A DNA stretch of 64,000 bases from an uncultured Bacteroidales bacterium. GTDB taxonomy: Bacteria > Bacteroidota > Bacteroidia > Bacteroidales > Tenuifilaceae. Both the position numbers and the translations under genes were made by a program. Shown in pieces: positions 57,363 through 64,000 of the stretch (positions are counted from its first letter, which is position 1; the number at the start of each line of letters is the position of its first letter). The stretch covers positions 1 to 64,000 of the forward strand of contig CALBBQ010000009.1 of the NCBI GenBank assembly GCA_937926785.1. The letters run 5' to 3'. Below the pieces are notes generated by a model. The model ran no database searches. It saw only the letters and a list, made by a program, of their open reading frames with translations, and had not been told where the DNA came from.

Positions 57363-57737
57363 CTAAGTATTGGTTAAATGTTTCAGAATAGTAACCACCG
57401 ATTTTTCAATTTGTTTATAGGGTAAAACTTCAGCTGAAACATACATAAAACAGAGTAAAATCTGCTTTTGATTGAGATTTTCGCAACTAAGCAAGCCCTG
57501 ATTTACCCGAAATGCCTCTCGGATCCGTCGCTTTGCAAGGTTTCTTTTAACTGCTTTCTTGATGTACCGTTTGGGAACAATAAATAAAACTTTGTAGGTG
57601 GGTTCGTTTTCGGGCAAAGGCTTTACTAAGTATATTAACTTGATAGGATAGCAAAATTTACCTTGCTCAGACTTAAGCAAAACAGCCACCTCTTGTTCCA
57701 GATGAATGATGTTTCTTTTTTTTAATGATAGCAACAT
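57363..57737 (-). CDS. rnpA: Ribonuclease P protein component
   Basis: 124 residues. It binds the RNase P RNA and tRNA 5' leaders. The core basic motif [18 protein letters not shown] and the segment [11 protein letters not shown] identify it. The usual neighbours rpmH and dnaA are not seen; hemD precedes it instead. The strong hemD terminator lies in the 34-base gap, so rnpA's promoter must lie in or near that hairpin, or depend on read-through. Confidence 0.94.
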   Translation of the reverse strand: MLLSLKKRNIIHLEQEVAVLLKSEQGKFCYPIKLIYLVKPLPENEPTYKVLFIVPKRYIKKAVKRNLAKRRIREAFRVNQGLLSCENLNQKQILLCFMYVSAEVLPYKQIEKSVVTILKHLTNT

Positions 57738-57742
57738 GGACT

Positions 57743-57768
57743 AAAAAAAGGGGGTGCGCCCCCCTTAA
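57743..57768 (-). terminator. Terminator after hemD
   Basis: On the minus strand AAGGGGG-(5 bases)-CCCCCTT is followed by a run of T (the A run at 57743-57749 on the plus strand). A compact GC-rich hairpin with a U-tract, directly upstream of rnpA. Confidence 0.85.
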
Positions 57769-57771
57769 AAT

Positions 57772-58521
57772 TTATTTTTTCTTTGATTGCTCCTTCAGAA
57801 AAACGTCAAGCGCTTGGGTCATGCTTTTAAAGGTTTCGGTAGGGGCTTTAACATCTAGCCTTAGGCCTGCATCTTTCACTGCTTTCGCGGTTGTATCGCC
57901 AAATGCTCCAATGGCAATGTCGTTCTGTTGAAAATCGGGGAAATTTTCGAAAAGCGACTTAATGCCGGCGGGACTATAAAACACGATCATATCGTAAGGA
58001 AAGGGTTTCAAGTCGGACAAATCGCTACTCACGGTCTTGTAAAAGATACCCTTGGTATACTTTATCTTAGCCTTGGAAAGCGCTTTAGGTATTTCGGGTT
58101 TATGGACATCTGAAAGGGGCAAAAGAAACTTTTCTTCCTTGTGCTTAAGTATAATCTCCATTAAATCCTGAAAAGTATTGTTTCCGTAAAAAATCTTTCG
58201 TTTTCGGTAAACAATGTATTTTTGAAGGTAGAGAGCTATTGATTCGGTTATGCAGAAGTACTTCATGGTTTCCGGCACGGTAACCCGAATCTCCTCGCAA
58301 ATTCTGAAAAAATGGTCAATCCCAGTCTTGCTGGTAAAAATTACGGCAGTATGTTCAAGAATGTTAATCTTTTGTTGACGAAACTCCTTTGAAGTTACCC
58401 CCTCAACATGAATAAATGGGCGGAAATCAATATGAACCCCGTATTTTTCTGATAACTCCATGTATGGCGATTTCTCATTCTGGGGTTCCGGTTGCGAAAT
58501 AACAATTTTTTTGATTTTCAA
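57772..58521 (-). CDS. hemD: Uroporphyrinogen-III synthase
   Basis: 249 residues of the HemD fold: IVISQPEPQN near the N-terminus, AVIFTSKTGIDHFF, and the C-terminal IVFYSPAGIKSLFENF and IAIGAFGDTTAKAVKDAGL. It closes the linear tetrapyrrole with ring-D inversion. The family is divergent, but these motifs and the DUF4271 neighbour agree with hemD in other Bacteroidota. Confidence 0.9.
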   Translation of the reverse strand: MKIKKIVISQPEPQNEKSPYMELSEKYGVHIDFRPFIHVEGVTSKEFRQQKINILEHTAVIFTSKTGIDHFFRICEEIRVTVPETMKYFCITESIALYLQKYIVYRKRKIFYGNNTFQDLMEIILKHKEEKFLLPLSDVHKPEIPKALSKAKIKYTKGIFYKTVSSDLSDLKPFPYDMIVFYSPAGIKSLFENFPDFQQNDIAIGAFGDTTAKAVKDAGLRLDVKAPTETFKSMTQALDVFLKEQSKKK

Positions 58522-58549
58522 GGCCCTACAGTTTTAAAACCATTAATTA

Positions 58550-59404
58550 CTAATTCGCTCTTAATGTGTGAATTACCCCAAAAACTAGTGGTAATTCGAG
58601 TGCACAAAGGTACAAAATGTAATACAATAATGAAACTCTTTTCTTGACAAACAGTTTAAATGATAAAAAATACCGGTAGAGCCAGCTTATTCCAATCAAT
58701 GATATACACAGGTACACAAAGTATATCTGATAACTCTGATTTACATACGAAGTGATGAATGATATTGGTATAAGTACCAACCCACCGATGTTAATAGCCA
58801 ATATGTTTTTGAAATGCAGAATATTTATAAAATCAATAGCATTTGTGGCAAACGCTAATATTTTGTGGTATAACCAAATCCAAAATTTGTAACCAATTAT
58901 TGATAATGCACCTATAGAAAATATGAAAAGTGAGTTTCCGGACTCTATTCCGATAAAGAATTTCATAATAACAGCAAAGGATAAAAAGTAAGATAAAATG
59001 CTAAGTAATTCCATCCACCGTAGCAAGCTGTTTTGAGGAATGCTGCTTTCATTCACAGCTTTTTCAGCTATAAAATCATAAAACAATGATTGTAAAAGCA
59101 CTTTAAAATATTTGAAAAAAACATTTAGAACAATAGATTGAATTAACAGGGCTACAATGAATAGTAGGAATATTAAAATATCTGATTTGTCAGGTTTTGC
59201 TAAGTGTTTAGGACTCAATACAGTTTTAAAACTGCTATCAGTTTTAGAAATTAAAATGGTTTGGGTAAAACCCTTCGTAAAATCTTTTTTGGAAAATAAA
59301 ACGTTTATATCGTTATTCCTGATGGAATCGTGCTTAGCTGCTAAATCCAAAAAGTTATCGAAAAGATACTTGGACCTGTTTTGATTAGTGATAAAGGCAT
59401 CCAT
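58550..59404 (-). CDS. DUF4271 polytopic membrane protein
   Basis: 284 residues. A soluble N-terminal part of about 80 residues precedes several TM helices (FLLFIVALLIQSIVLNVFF, then four or five more). It matches DUF4271, a Bacteroidota family commonly next to hemD. Function unknown. The start at 59404 is preferred to 59482, which would overlap uvrC. Confidence 0.8.
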   Translation of the reverse strand: MDAFITNQNRSKYLFDNFLDLAAKHDSIRNNDINVLFSKKDFTKGFTQTILISKTDSSFKTVLSPKHLAKPDKSDILIFLLFIVALLIQSIVLNVFFKYFKVLLQSLFYDFIAEKAVNESSIPQNSLLRWMELLSILSYFLSFAVIMKFFIGIESGNSLFIFSIGALSIIGYKFWIWLYHKILAFATNAIDFINILHFKNILAINIGGLVLIPISFITSYVNQSYQIYFVYLCISLIGISWLYRYFLSFKLFVKKRVSLLYYILYLCALELPLVFGVIHTLRAN

Positions 59405-59429
59405 AAATACCAGCAAATTTTTTGCAAAA

Positions 59430-61241
59430 CTATTGATTATTTTGCAAGTATTGCAAAATCTTATGGGCAGTCTTTTCACCAACCACCTCGGCTAAGTCAA
59501 CTATCTTAGCGCTCTTTATGTTTTCAAGCGATTTAAACTTTGTATAAAGCTTTTGAACGGTTCTCTTTCCTACACCAGGAACACTTTCAAGAACAGATGT
59601 TTCCAGACTCTTGGAGCGTTTCTTTCTGTGAAAAGTTATTCCAAACCTATGTGCTTCGTCCCTGATTTGCTGAATCAGCTTTAACGACATGGAGCGTTTA
59701 TCGAGATAAATAGGTGTAGAATCGCCAGGTCGGTAAATCTCTTCTAAACGCTTGGCGATTCCAATTAGTGGTACCCTTTCAATTCGAAGTTCCTTAAAAA
59801 CATCATAAGCAGCAGCCAGCTGCCCCTTCCCGCCGTCAATGACTACCAATTTGGGTAAAGGTTTTTCTTCATCTAACAAGCGTTTATACCTTCTATACAC
59901 AACCTCCCTCATAGATGCGAAGTCATCAGGACCTTCAACACTTTTTACGTTGAAATGCCTGTACTCCTTTTTGTTGGGTTTTCCATTAGTGAACACCACG
60001 CACGATGAAACCGGGTTTGTTCCCTGTAGATTCGAATTATCAAAACATTCTATTATATCAGGTAAGTCAGGTAACTGTAGGTCAGTTTGGAGTTGCATGA
60101 GATACTTTAAGTAGCGTTGTTGTGGGTTGATTTTCTCTTCATTCTTTTGAAGCTCCCTAATGTATGCCTCTGCATTTCGAATGCTCAGCTTTACAAGGCC
60201 TAACCTATCGCCATGGTGGGGAACGGACAACTTAAAGTTTGGTACATCAAAAGCCGGTTTAACATTAACTAATGCTTTTCCGCTTTTAATATTTAGACGT
60301 TCAGAGATTTCGAAGATTGCTTGTGAAAAGATTTCTTCAATGGATTCATCTAAATTATTTTTAACCTGGATGTTATAGGATTGTATAAGCACTCCGCTAT
60401 TAATACGCATGTAATTTACTACAACAAAACCATCGTACTGAACTATGGAAAAAACATTTATGTTATCAACGTTTTTGGAAATTACTGAACTTTTTGCTTG
60501 AAAATTTTTTAGCAATTTTATACGCTCTTTTAAGATATTCGCTTTTTCAAATTTTAGGTTTTGTGCAGCTTCGTTCATTTCTTCATTAAGCATTTCCAAG
60601 ACCTCGTTTAGGTTTCCCTGAAGAATTTTTTTAATGGACTCTATGTTTTTTAAATACTCTGCCTCTTTCTGGTTTGCTATACAAGGTGCCAGGCAGTTTC
60701 CAATTTGAAATTCCAAACAGGGCTTAAATTTGTTGGCTTGGATGTTTTTTTGAGTGAGCGGTAAGTCGCAGGTTCTAAGGGGAAAAAGCTGTCTTATTAG
60801 TTCAACTAATACTTTAAGCAAACGAACAGATGTATATGGTCCATAATAGATTGAACCATCTTGCTCATATCTTCTTGTTGTTATAATCCTTGGAAAGGGT
60901 TCGTTTTTTATGGCTATCCAGGGATAGGTCTTATCATCACGCAGTAGTATGTTGTACTTGGGTTGATGCTTTTTAATCAAAATATTTTCAAGGATCAGCG
61001 CATCGGACTCGGTGTTTACGACAATATATTTAACGTCGACAACCTTTGAAACCAAAGTACGAACCTTAGCGGAGTCCCAAGTGGTACGATTGAAATACGA
61101 TGATACTCTTTTCTTTAAATTTTTAGCCTTACCAATGTATATGATTCTCCCAGCGCTGTCAAAGAATTGGTAAATACCAGGTTGCTCTGGCAGAGATGAT
61201 AAAAAATGGCTACTTATGCCTGAATCTAACACCTTACTCAT
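59430..61241 (-). CDS. uvrC: Excinuclease ABC subunit C
   Basis: 603 residues. An N-terminal GIY-YIG nuclease (PGIYQFFDSAGRIIYIGKAK), four cysteines (RTCDL, KPCLEF, GNCLAPCI) as in Fe-S-containing UvrC, a UVR domain (MNEAAQNLKFEKANILKERI), an RNase H-like endonuclease (IECFDNSNLQGTNPV, VVIDGGKGQL) and C-terminal helix-hairpin-helix (VPGVGKRTVQKLY). It makes both incisions in nucleotide excision repair. It overlaps ade by 8 bases. Confidence 0.97.
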   Translation of the reverse strand: MSKVLDSGISSHFLSSLPEQPGIYQFFDSAGRIIYIGKAKNLKKRVSSYFNRTTWDSAKVRTLVSKVVDVKYIVVNTESDALILENILIKKHQPKYNILLRDDKTYPWIAIKNEPFPRIITTRRYEQDGSIYYGPYTSVRLLKVLVELIRQLFPLRTCDLPLTQKNIQANKFKPCLEFQIGNCLAPCIANQKEAEYLKNIESIKKILQGNLNEVLEMLNEEMNEAAQNLKFEKANILKERIKLLKNFQAKSSVISKNVDNINVFSIVQYDGFVVVNYMRINSGVLIQSYNIQVKNNLDESIEEIFSQAIFEISERLNIKSGKALVNVKPAFDVPNFKLSVPHHGDRLGLVKLSIRNAEAYIRELQKNEEKINPQQRYLKYLMQLQTDLQLPDLPDIIECFDNSNLQGTNPVSSCVVFTNGKPNKKEYRHFNVKSVEGPDDFASMREVVYRRYKRLLDEEKPLPKLVVIDGGKGQLAAAYDVFKELRIERVPLIGIAKRLEEIYRPGDSTPIYLDKRSMSLKLIQQIRDEAHRFGITFHRKKRSKSLETSVLESVPGVGKRTVQKLYTKFKSLENIKSAKIVDLAEVVGEKTAHKILQYLQNNQ

Positions 61242-62847
61242 ACAGGCTAGTCAAGCTAAAAGCATCTACATCAAATAGGCCCGCGGGTGTTATTTTTAAA
61301 TGAGGTATAACGGATAACGACATGAATGCCATGGTCATAAAGGGTGCCTTAAGTCTGCATCCGGCAGTTTTTAGCTTTTCATTAATTTGTGAATATGCGT
61401 AAGCTGCTTCATTGGCCGATACATTGGCCATTAGCCCATAAAATGGGAGTGCCAATCCAAACATCTCGCTACCATCACAGTACACAATACCACCGCGATT
61501 CTTGACAATAAAATCTATGACCTTTTTTAAGGATTCATCATTAATCCCAATTGCAATGATATGATGGCTATCGTGAGCGATACTAGCAGCAATTGCTCCT
61601 CTTTTAATCCCAAAGCCTTTTATAAGGCCAGCTGCAACATTGTTTCCGTTATATCTGCTTATTACAGCGATTTTGAGTATGTCGTTTTCTAAATCTACTC
61701 CATTGCTTTTTGCCTCCACCGATGATTTCAAGGTAATCAACTCCCCATCGATAGCCTCTATAACTTTTACGCGTTCGCCTGATTTGAAGGTGATGCCGAT
61801 TTTTGAAAAGTCATAACTACACGGGAACACGTATTCCGGTTCTTTTAGGGGTATTTTTTGGTTTTGATCATTCACTACTTCAACACCGTTAATATAGGTT
61901 GACAGCACATTTAGATCCCTCAGGTTGTCAACTATAATAAAATCGGCCGGATCTCCGGGTTGAAGCAAACCCACGTTTAAACCATAATGTTCAACAGGAT
62001 TCAAAGTTGAAACCTGAAGCACATCAAATAAATCGTATCCAAGCGACAAGGCCTTTTTGACATGCTTATTAATGTGCCCATTAACTAACTCATCTGGATG
62101 GCAATCGTCCGTACAAAACATAGCCATTTTCGGGTTGTATCCGATGATTGGGTGCAAAGAGTCGAAATTTTTTGCTGCACTTCCTTCTCGAATCAACACC
62201 TTCATACCAAGTTCAATCTTTTCCTTTGCTTCAGCCAGTGAGAAACATTCATGATCAGTGCTAATTCCTGCTTGGACATACTTTTTTAAGGATTCGCCCG
62301 TTAAACCGGGCGCATGCCCATCGACTGGCACACCCCTTTTTTTTGCTTCATTTAGGATGCTTGTAACCCCATCGGCATCATTAATTACCCCCGGGAAGTT
62401 CATCATTTCAGCTAAAAGCTTCACCTCAGGCAAATCGAGCAGATGAGCTACCTCTTTTGATGAAAATGGAGTAAAACACTCATCGATTGGCGAAGCGGGA
62501 ACACAAGATGGGGCACCAAAGTAAATCTTGAGCTTTGAACGTTTGGCGTTATCAATCATGAACTTTACTCCCTCTACGCCTGCCACGTTAGCCACCTCGT
62601 GGGGGTCAGCAACCACAGCAACCGTCCCATGCTTTACTGCTGTTTCGGCAAAGCGTTCTGGGATAAGCATAGAACTCTCAATATGAACATGGGAATCTAC
62701 GAATCCCGGAAGTATGAACACTTCGGGCGCTTCATCGCATGCAACTATACTTTCTATGACTCCCCGCTCATTTATAATCAATCGGGCATTATAGATAGAT
62801 CTCTCCTTTACATTCACCAACCTTCCAGATATTTCTTTACGCTCCAT
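61234..62847 (-). CDS. ade: Adenine deaminase
   Basis: 537 residues of the amidohydrolase type: PGFVDSHVHIESSML, ADPHEVANVAG, GHAPGLTG, STDHECF and CTDDCHPDELVNGHI, supplying the metal ligands. It converts adenine to hypoxanthine. Its start is about 40 bases from the first parS-like site. Confidence 0.95.
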   Translation of the reverse strand: MERKEISGRLVNVKERSIYNARLIINERGVIESIVACDEAPEVFILPGFVDSHVHIESSMLIPERFAETAVKHGTVAVVADPHEVANVAGVEGVKFMIDNAKRSKLKIYFGAPSCVPASPIDECFTPFSSKEVAHLLDLPEVKLLAEMMNFPGVINDADGVTSILNEAKKRGVPVDGHAPGLTGESLKKYVQAGISTDHECFSLAEAKEKIELGMKVLIREGSAAKNFDSLHPIIGYNPKMAMFCTDDCHPDELVNGHINKHVKKALSLGYDLFDVLQVSTLNPVEHYGLNVGLLQPGDPADFIIVDNLRDLNVLSTYINGVEVVNDQNQKIPLKEPEYVFPCSYDFSKIGITFKSGERVKVIEAIDGELITLKSSVEAKSNGVDLENDILKIAVISRYNGNNVAAGLIKGFGIKRGAIAASIAHDSHHIIAIGINDESLKKVIDFIVKNRGGIVYCDGSEMFGLALPFYGLMANVSANEAAYAYSQINEKLKTAGCRLKAPFMTMAFMSLSVIPHLKITPAGLFDVDAFSLTSLYE

Positions 62848-62886
62848 ATAATTTTATAAAATTGATATGATTAACAACTTTTTTAA

Positions 62887-62902
62887 TGTTCCACGTGGAA
62901 CA
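62887..62902. other. parS-like site 1
   Basis: TGTTCCACGTGGAACA, a perfect 16-bp palindrome of the bacterial parS class (core CACGTG with TGTT...AACA arms), differing from the Bacillus-type sequence by symmetric C/G changes. It is the binding-site type of ParB, which seeds chromosome segregation. It sits in the ade-mnmG intergenic region. Confidence 0.85.
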
Positions 62903-62960
62903 ATTTAAGTAGAATAAACTAATATGCTATTTAGTAATACTTTATATTTCTATCAATAAA

Positions 62961-62984
62961 ATAATGTTCCACGTGGAACATTAT
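62961..62984. other. parS-like site 2, within a 24-bp palindrome
   Basis: The same 16-bp sequence occurs at 62965-62980, 78 bases (centre to centre) from site 1. Flanking ATAA and TTAT extend it to a perfect 24-bp palindrome; the rightmost bases are the TAA stop of mnmG. Two exact copies so close strongly support a real ParB-loading site. Confidence 0.85.
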
Positions 62985-64000
62985 CTTCCAAAATATACTA
63001 AAAGTACATTTATGTCGCTAGGTGAAATTCCGGGTATTCTTTTTGCCTGTCCCACTGTTGCTGGTCTTATTTTATTTAGTTTTATCCTTGCTTCAGTACT
63101 TAGAGATTTGAGTGTGCTGTAGTCAAAATCACTTGGTATTTTAATATGCTCTAGTCTGTTTATTTTATCTGCTATTAGTCTTTCTTTTTCTATATAGCCG
63201 CTATATTTTAATCTTATTTCAACAGATGTTACTACTTCCTGATCATGTTCTGTGTAATTTAAGGTGTTTTCCTTGAGTAGATCGTTCAAAGTAACTTCTG
63301 GCCTTAATACAATATCGATTAATTTTCGTTTTTGATTTATTGGTGTTGAATTAATTCTTTCTAAAAATGGATTAATTGTTTTGGGTGCAACAGAAATTGA
63401 GTTAATTTCTTTTTCTAACTTTTCGATATTCACAAGTTTTTTCTTTAGTCTTTCTATATCCTCATTTGATACCATGCCTAATTTATAAGCAATGGGAGTT
63501 AGTCGTTCATCAGCATTATCCTGTCTTATTAATATCCTGAATTCAGCTCGACTTGTAAACATGCGATAAGGTTCGTCAACCCCTTTTGTTACTAAATCAT
63601 CTATAAGCACTCCTATATATGCTTGATCCCTGTTTAAAATGAAAGCCTCTGGTTTATTGTGTGCTGATATGTGGGCATTAGCCCCTGCTACTATTCCCTG
63701 ACCTGCAGCTTCCTCGTATCCGGTAGTGCCATTTATTTGTCCTGCAAAAAATAAGTTTTTTACAATTTTGGTTTCCAGTGTGTGGTTTAACTGAGTGGGA
63801 TCGAAATAATCATACTCGATGGCATACCCTGGTCGAAGTATGTGTGCACTCTCAAACCCAGGAATTTCTTTCAAAGCTCTGTATTGTATATCAACTGGCA
63901 GAGATGATGAAAAACCATTCAAATACATTTCGTAGGTGAAAACTCCCTCGGGTTCCAAGAATAATTGGTGTGATGTTTTTGTAGAAAACGTATTTATCTT
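62981..64000 (-). CDS. mnmG: tRNA uridine-34 carboxymethylaminomethyl modification enzyme MnmG, C-terminal part
   Basis: The gene runs off the right edge; the frame is open to base 64000, giving 339 residues of the C-terminal part (full length is about 620). With MnmE it makes cmnm5 modifications at tRNA wobble U34. Seen are [51 protein letters not shown] (FAD-binding region) and the C-terminal GidA-associated domain (IKYLGYIEKE-like and [10 protein letters not shown]). Its stop is overlapped by parS site 2. Confidence 0.96.
   Translation of the reverse strand, partial: KINTFSTKTSHQLFLEPEGVFTYEMYLNGFSSSLPVDIQYRALKEIPGFESAHILRPGYAIEYDYFDPTQLNHTLETKIVKNLFFAGQINGTTGYEEAAGQGIVAGANAHISAHNKPEAFILNRDQAYIGVLIDDLVTKGVDEPYRMFTSRAEFRILIRQDNADERLTPIAYKLGMVSNEDIERLKKKLVNIEKLEKEINSISVAPKTINPFLERINSTPINQKRKLIDIVLRPEVTLNDLLKENTLNYTEHDQEVVTSVEIRLKYSGYIEKERLIADKINRLEHIKIPSDFDYSTLKSLSTEARIKLNKIRPATVGQAKRIPGISPSDINVLLVYFGR

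Overview
The window is chromosomal DNA of a member of the Bacteroidota, probably a Bacteroidales/Marinilabiliales-type lineage; the order is an inference. The evidence: two secreted proteins end in type IX secretion (T9SS) sorting domains; many genes are preceded by the Bacteroidota sigma -7 box TAnnTTTG with little Shine-Dalgarno sequence; and there are a NusG-like UpxY protein, DUF2723, DUF4254 and DUF4271 proteins, a vSGLT-type symporter, a lysO gene split in two, and an ATP synthase divided into an atpDC cluster and an atpBEFHAG cluster about 37 kb apart. No insertion sequence, prophage or CRISPR array was seen. Most of the window is dense housekeeping sequence.

Layout. 1-8 kb: end of pepE, a solitary UpxY/NusG paralogue, a TetR regulator with an unusual C-terminal extension, then (minus strand) a GT117-like membrane glycosyltransferase and atpD-atpC-hydrolase. 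8-20 kb: yciH, a T9SS-exported EEP nuclease, a large secreted HExxH/beta-barrel protein, 5-formyl-THF cyclo-ligase, a T9SS-exported endonuclease I, exported superoxide dismutase, nadB, a PHP phosphatase, split lysO and an e(P4)-type acid phosphatase. 20.3-21.2 kb: the only long stretch poor in genes, with a 45-codon ORF, what looks like decayed coding sequence, and tRNA-Arg(CCU). 21-29 kb: Lrp regulator, AEC transporter, YceI, dtd-mazG-deoC, a sugar symporter and nucleotidyltransferase pair, an M23 peptidase. 29-36 kb: a compact plus-strand run (U32, DUF4254, GT9, YitT, rsgA, AIM24-like, mnmH). 36-42 kb: universal stress protein, polyprenyl synthase, RND exporter, Na/Pi cotransporter.

42-53.5 kb is one minus-strand transcription unit with overlapping or nearly abutting genes. 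It reads TPR-SpoIIE phosphatase, ankyrin-PPP phosphatase, CotH-like kinase-fold protein, rhomboid protease, bactofilin, AtpI-like protein, atpB-E-F-H-A-G. Three or four signalling/envelope proteins are thus wired to the ATP synthase operon; this is the best candidate here for an undescribed functional module.

53.5-64 kb: an AsmA-like protein overlapping a histidine kinase, then yidD, rnpA, hemD, a DUF4271 protein, uvrC, ade and the 3' part of mnmG. Two perfect 16-bp parS-type palindromes lie between ade and mnmG; the second extends to a 24-bp palindrome overlapping the mnmG stop codon. Together with rnpA-yidD and mnmG they suggest the right edge of the window is near the chromosome origin/centromere region.
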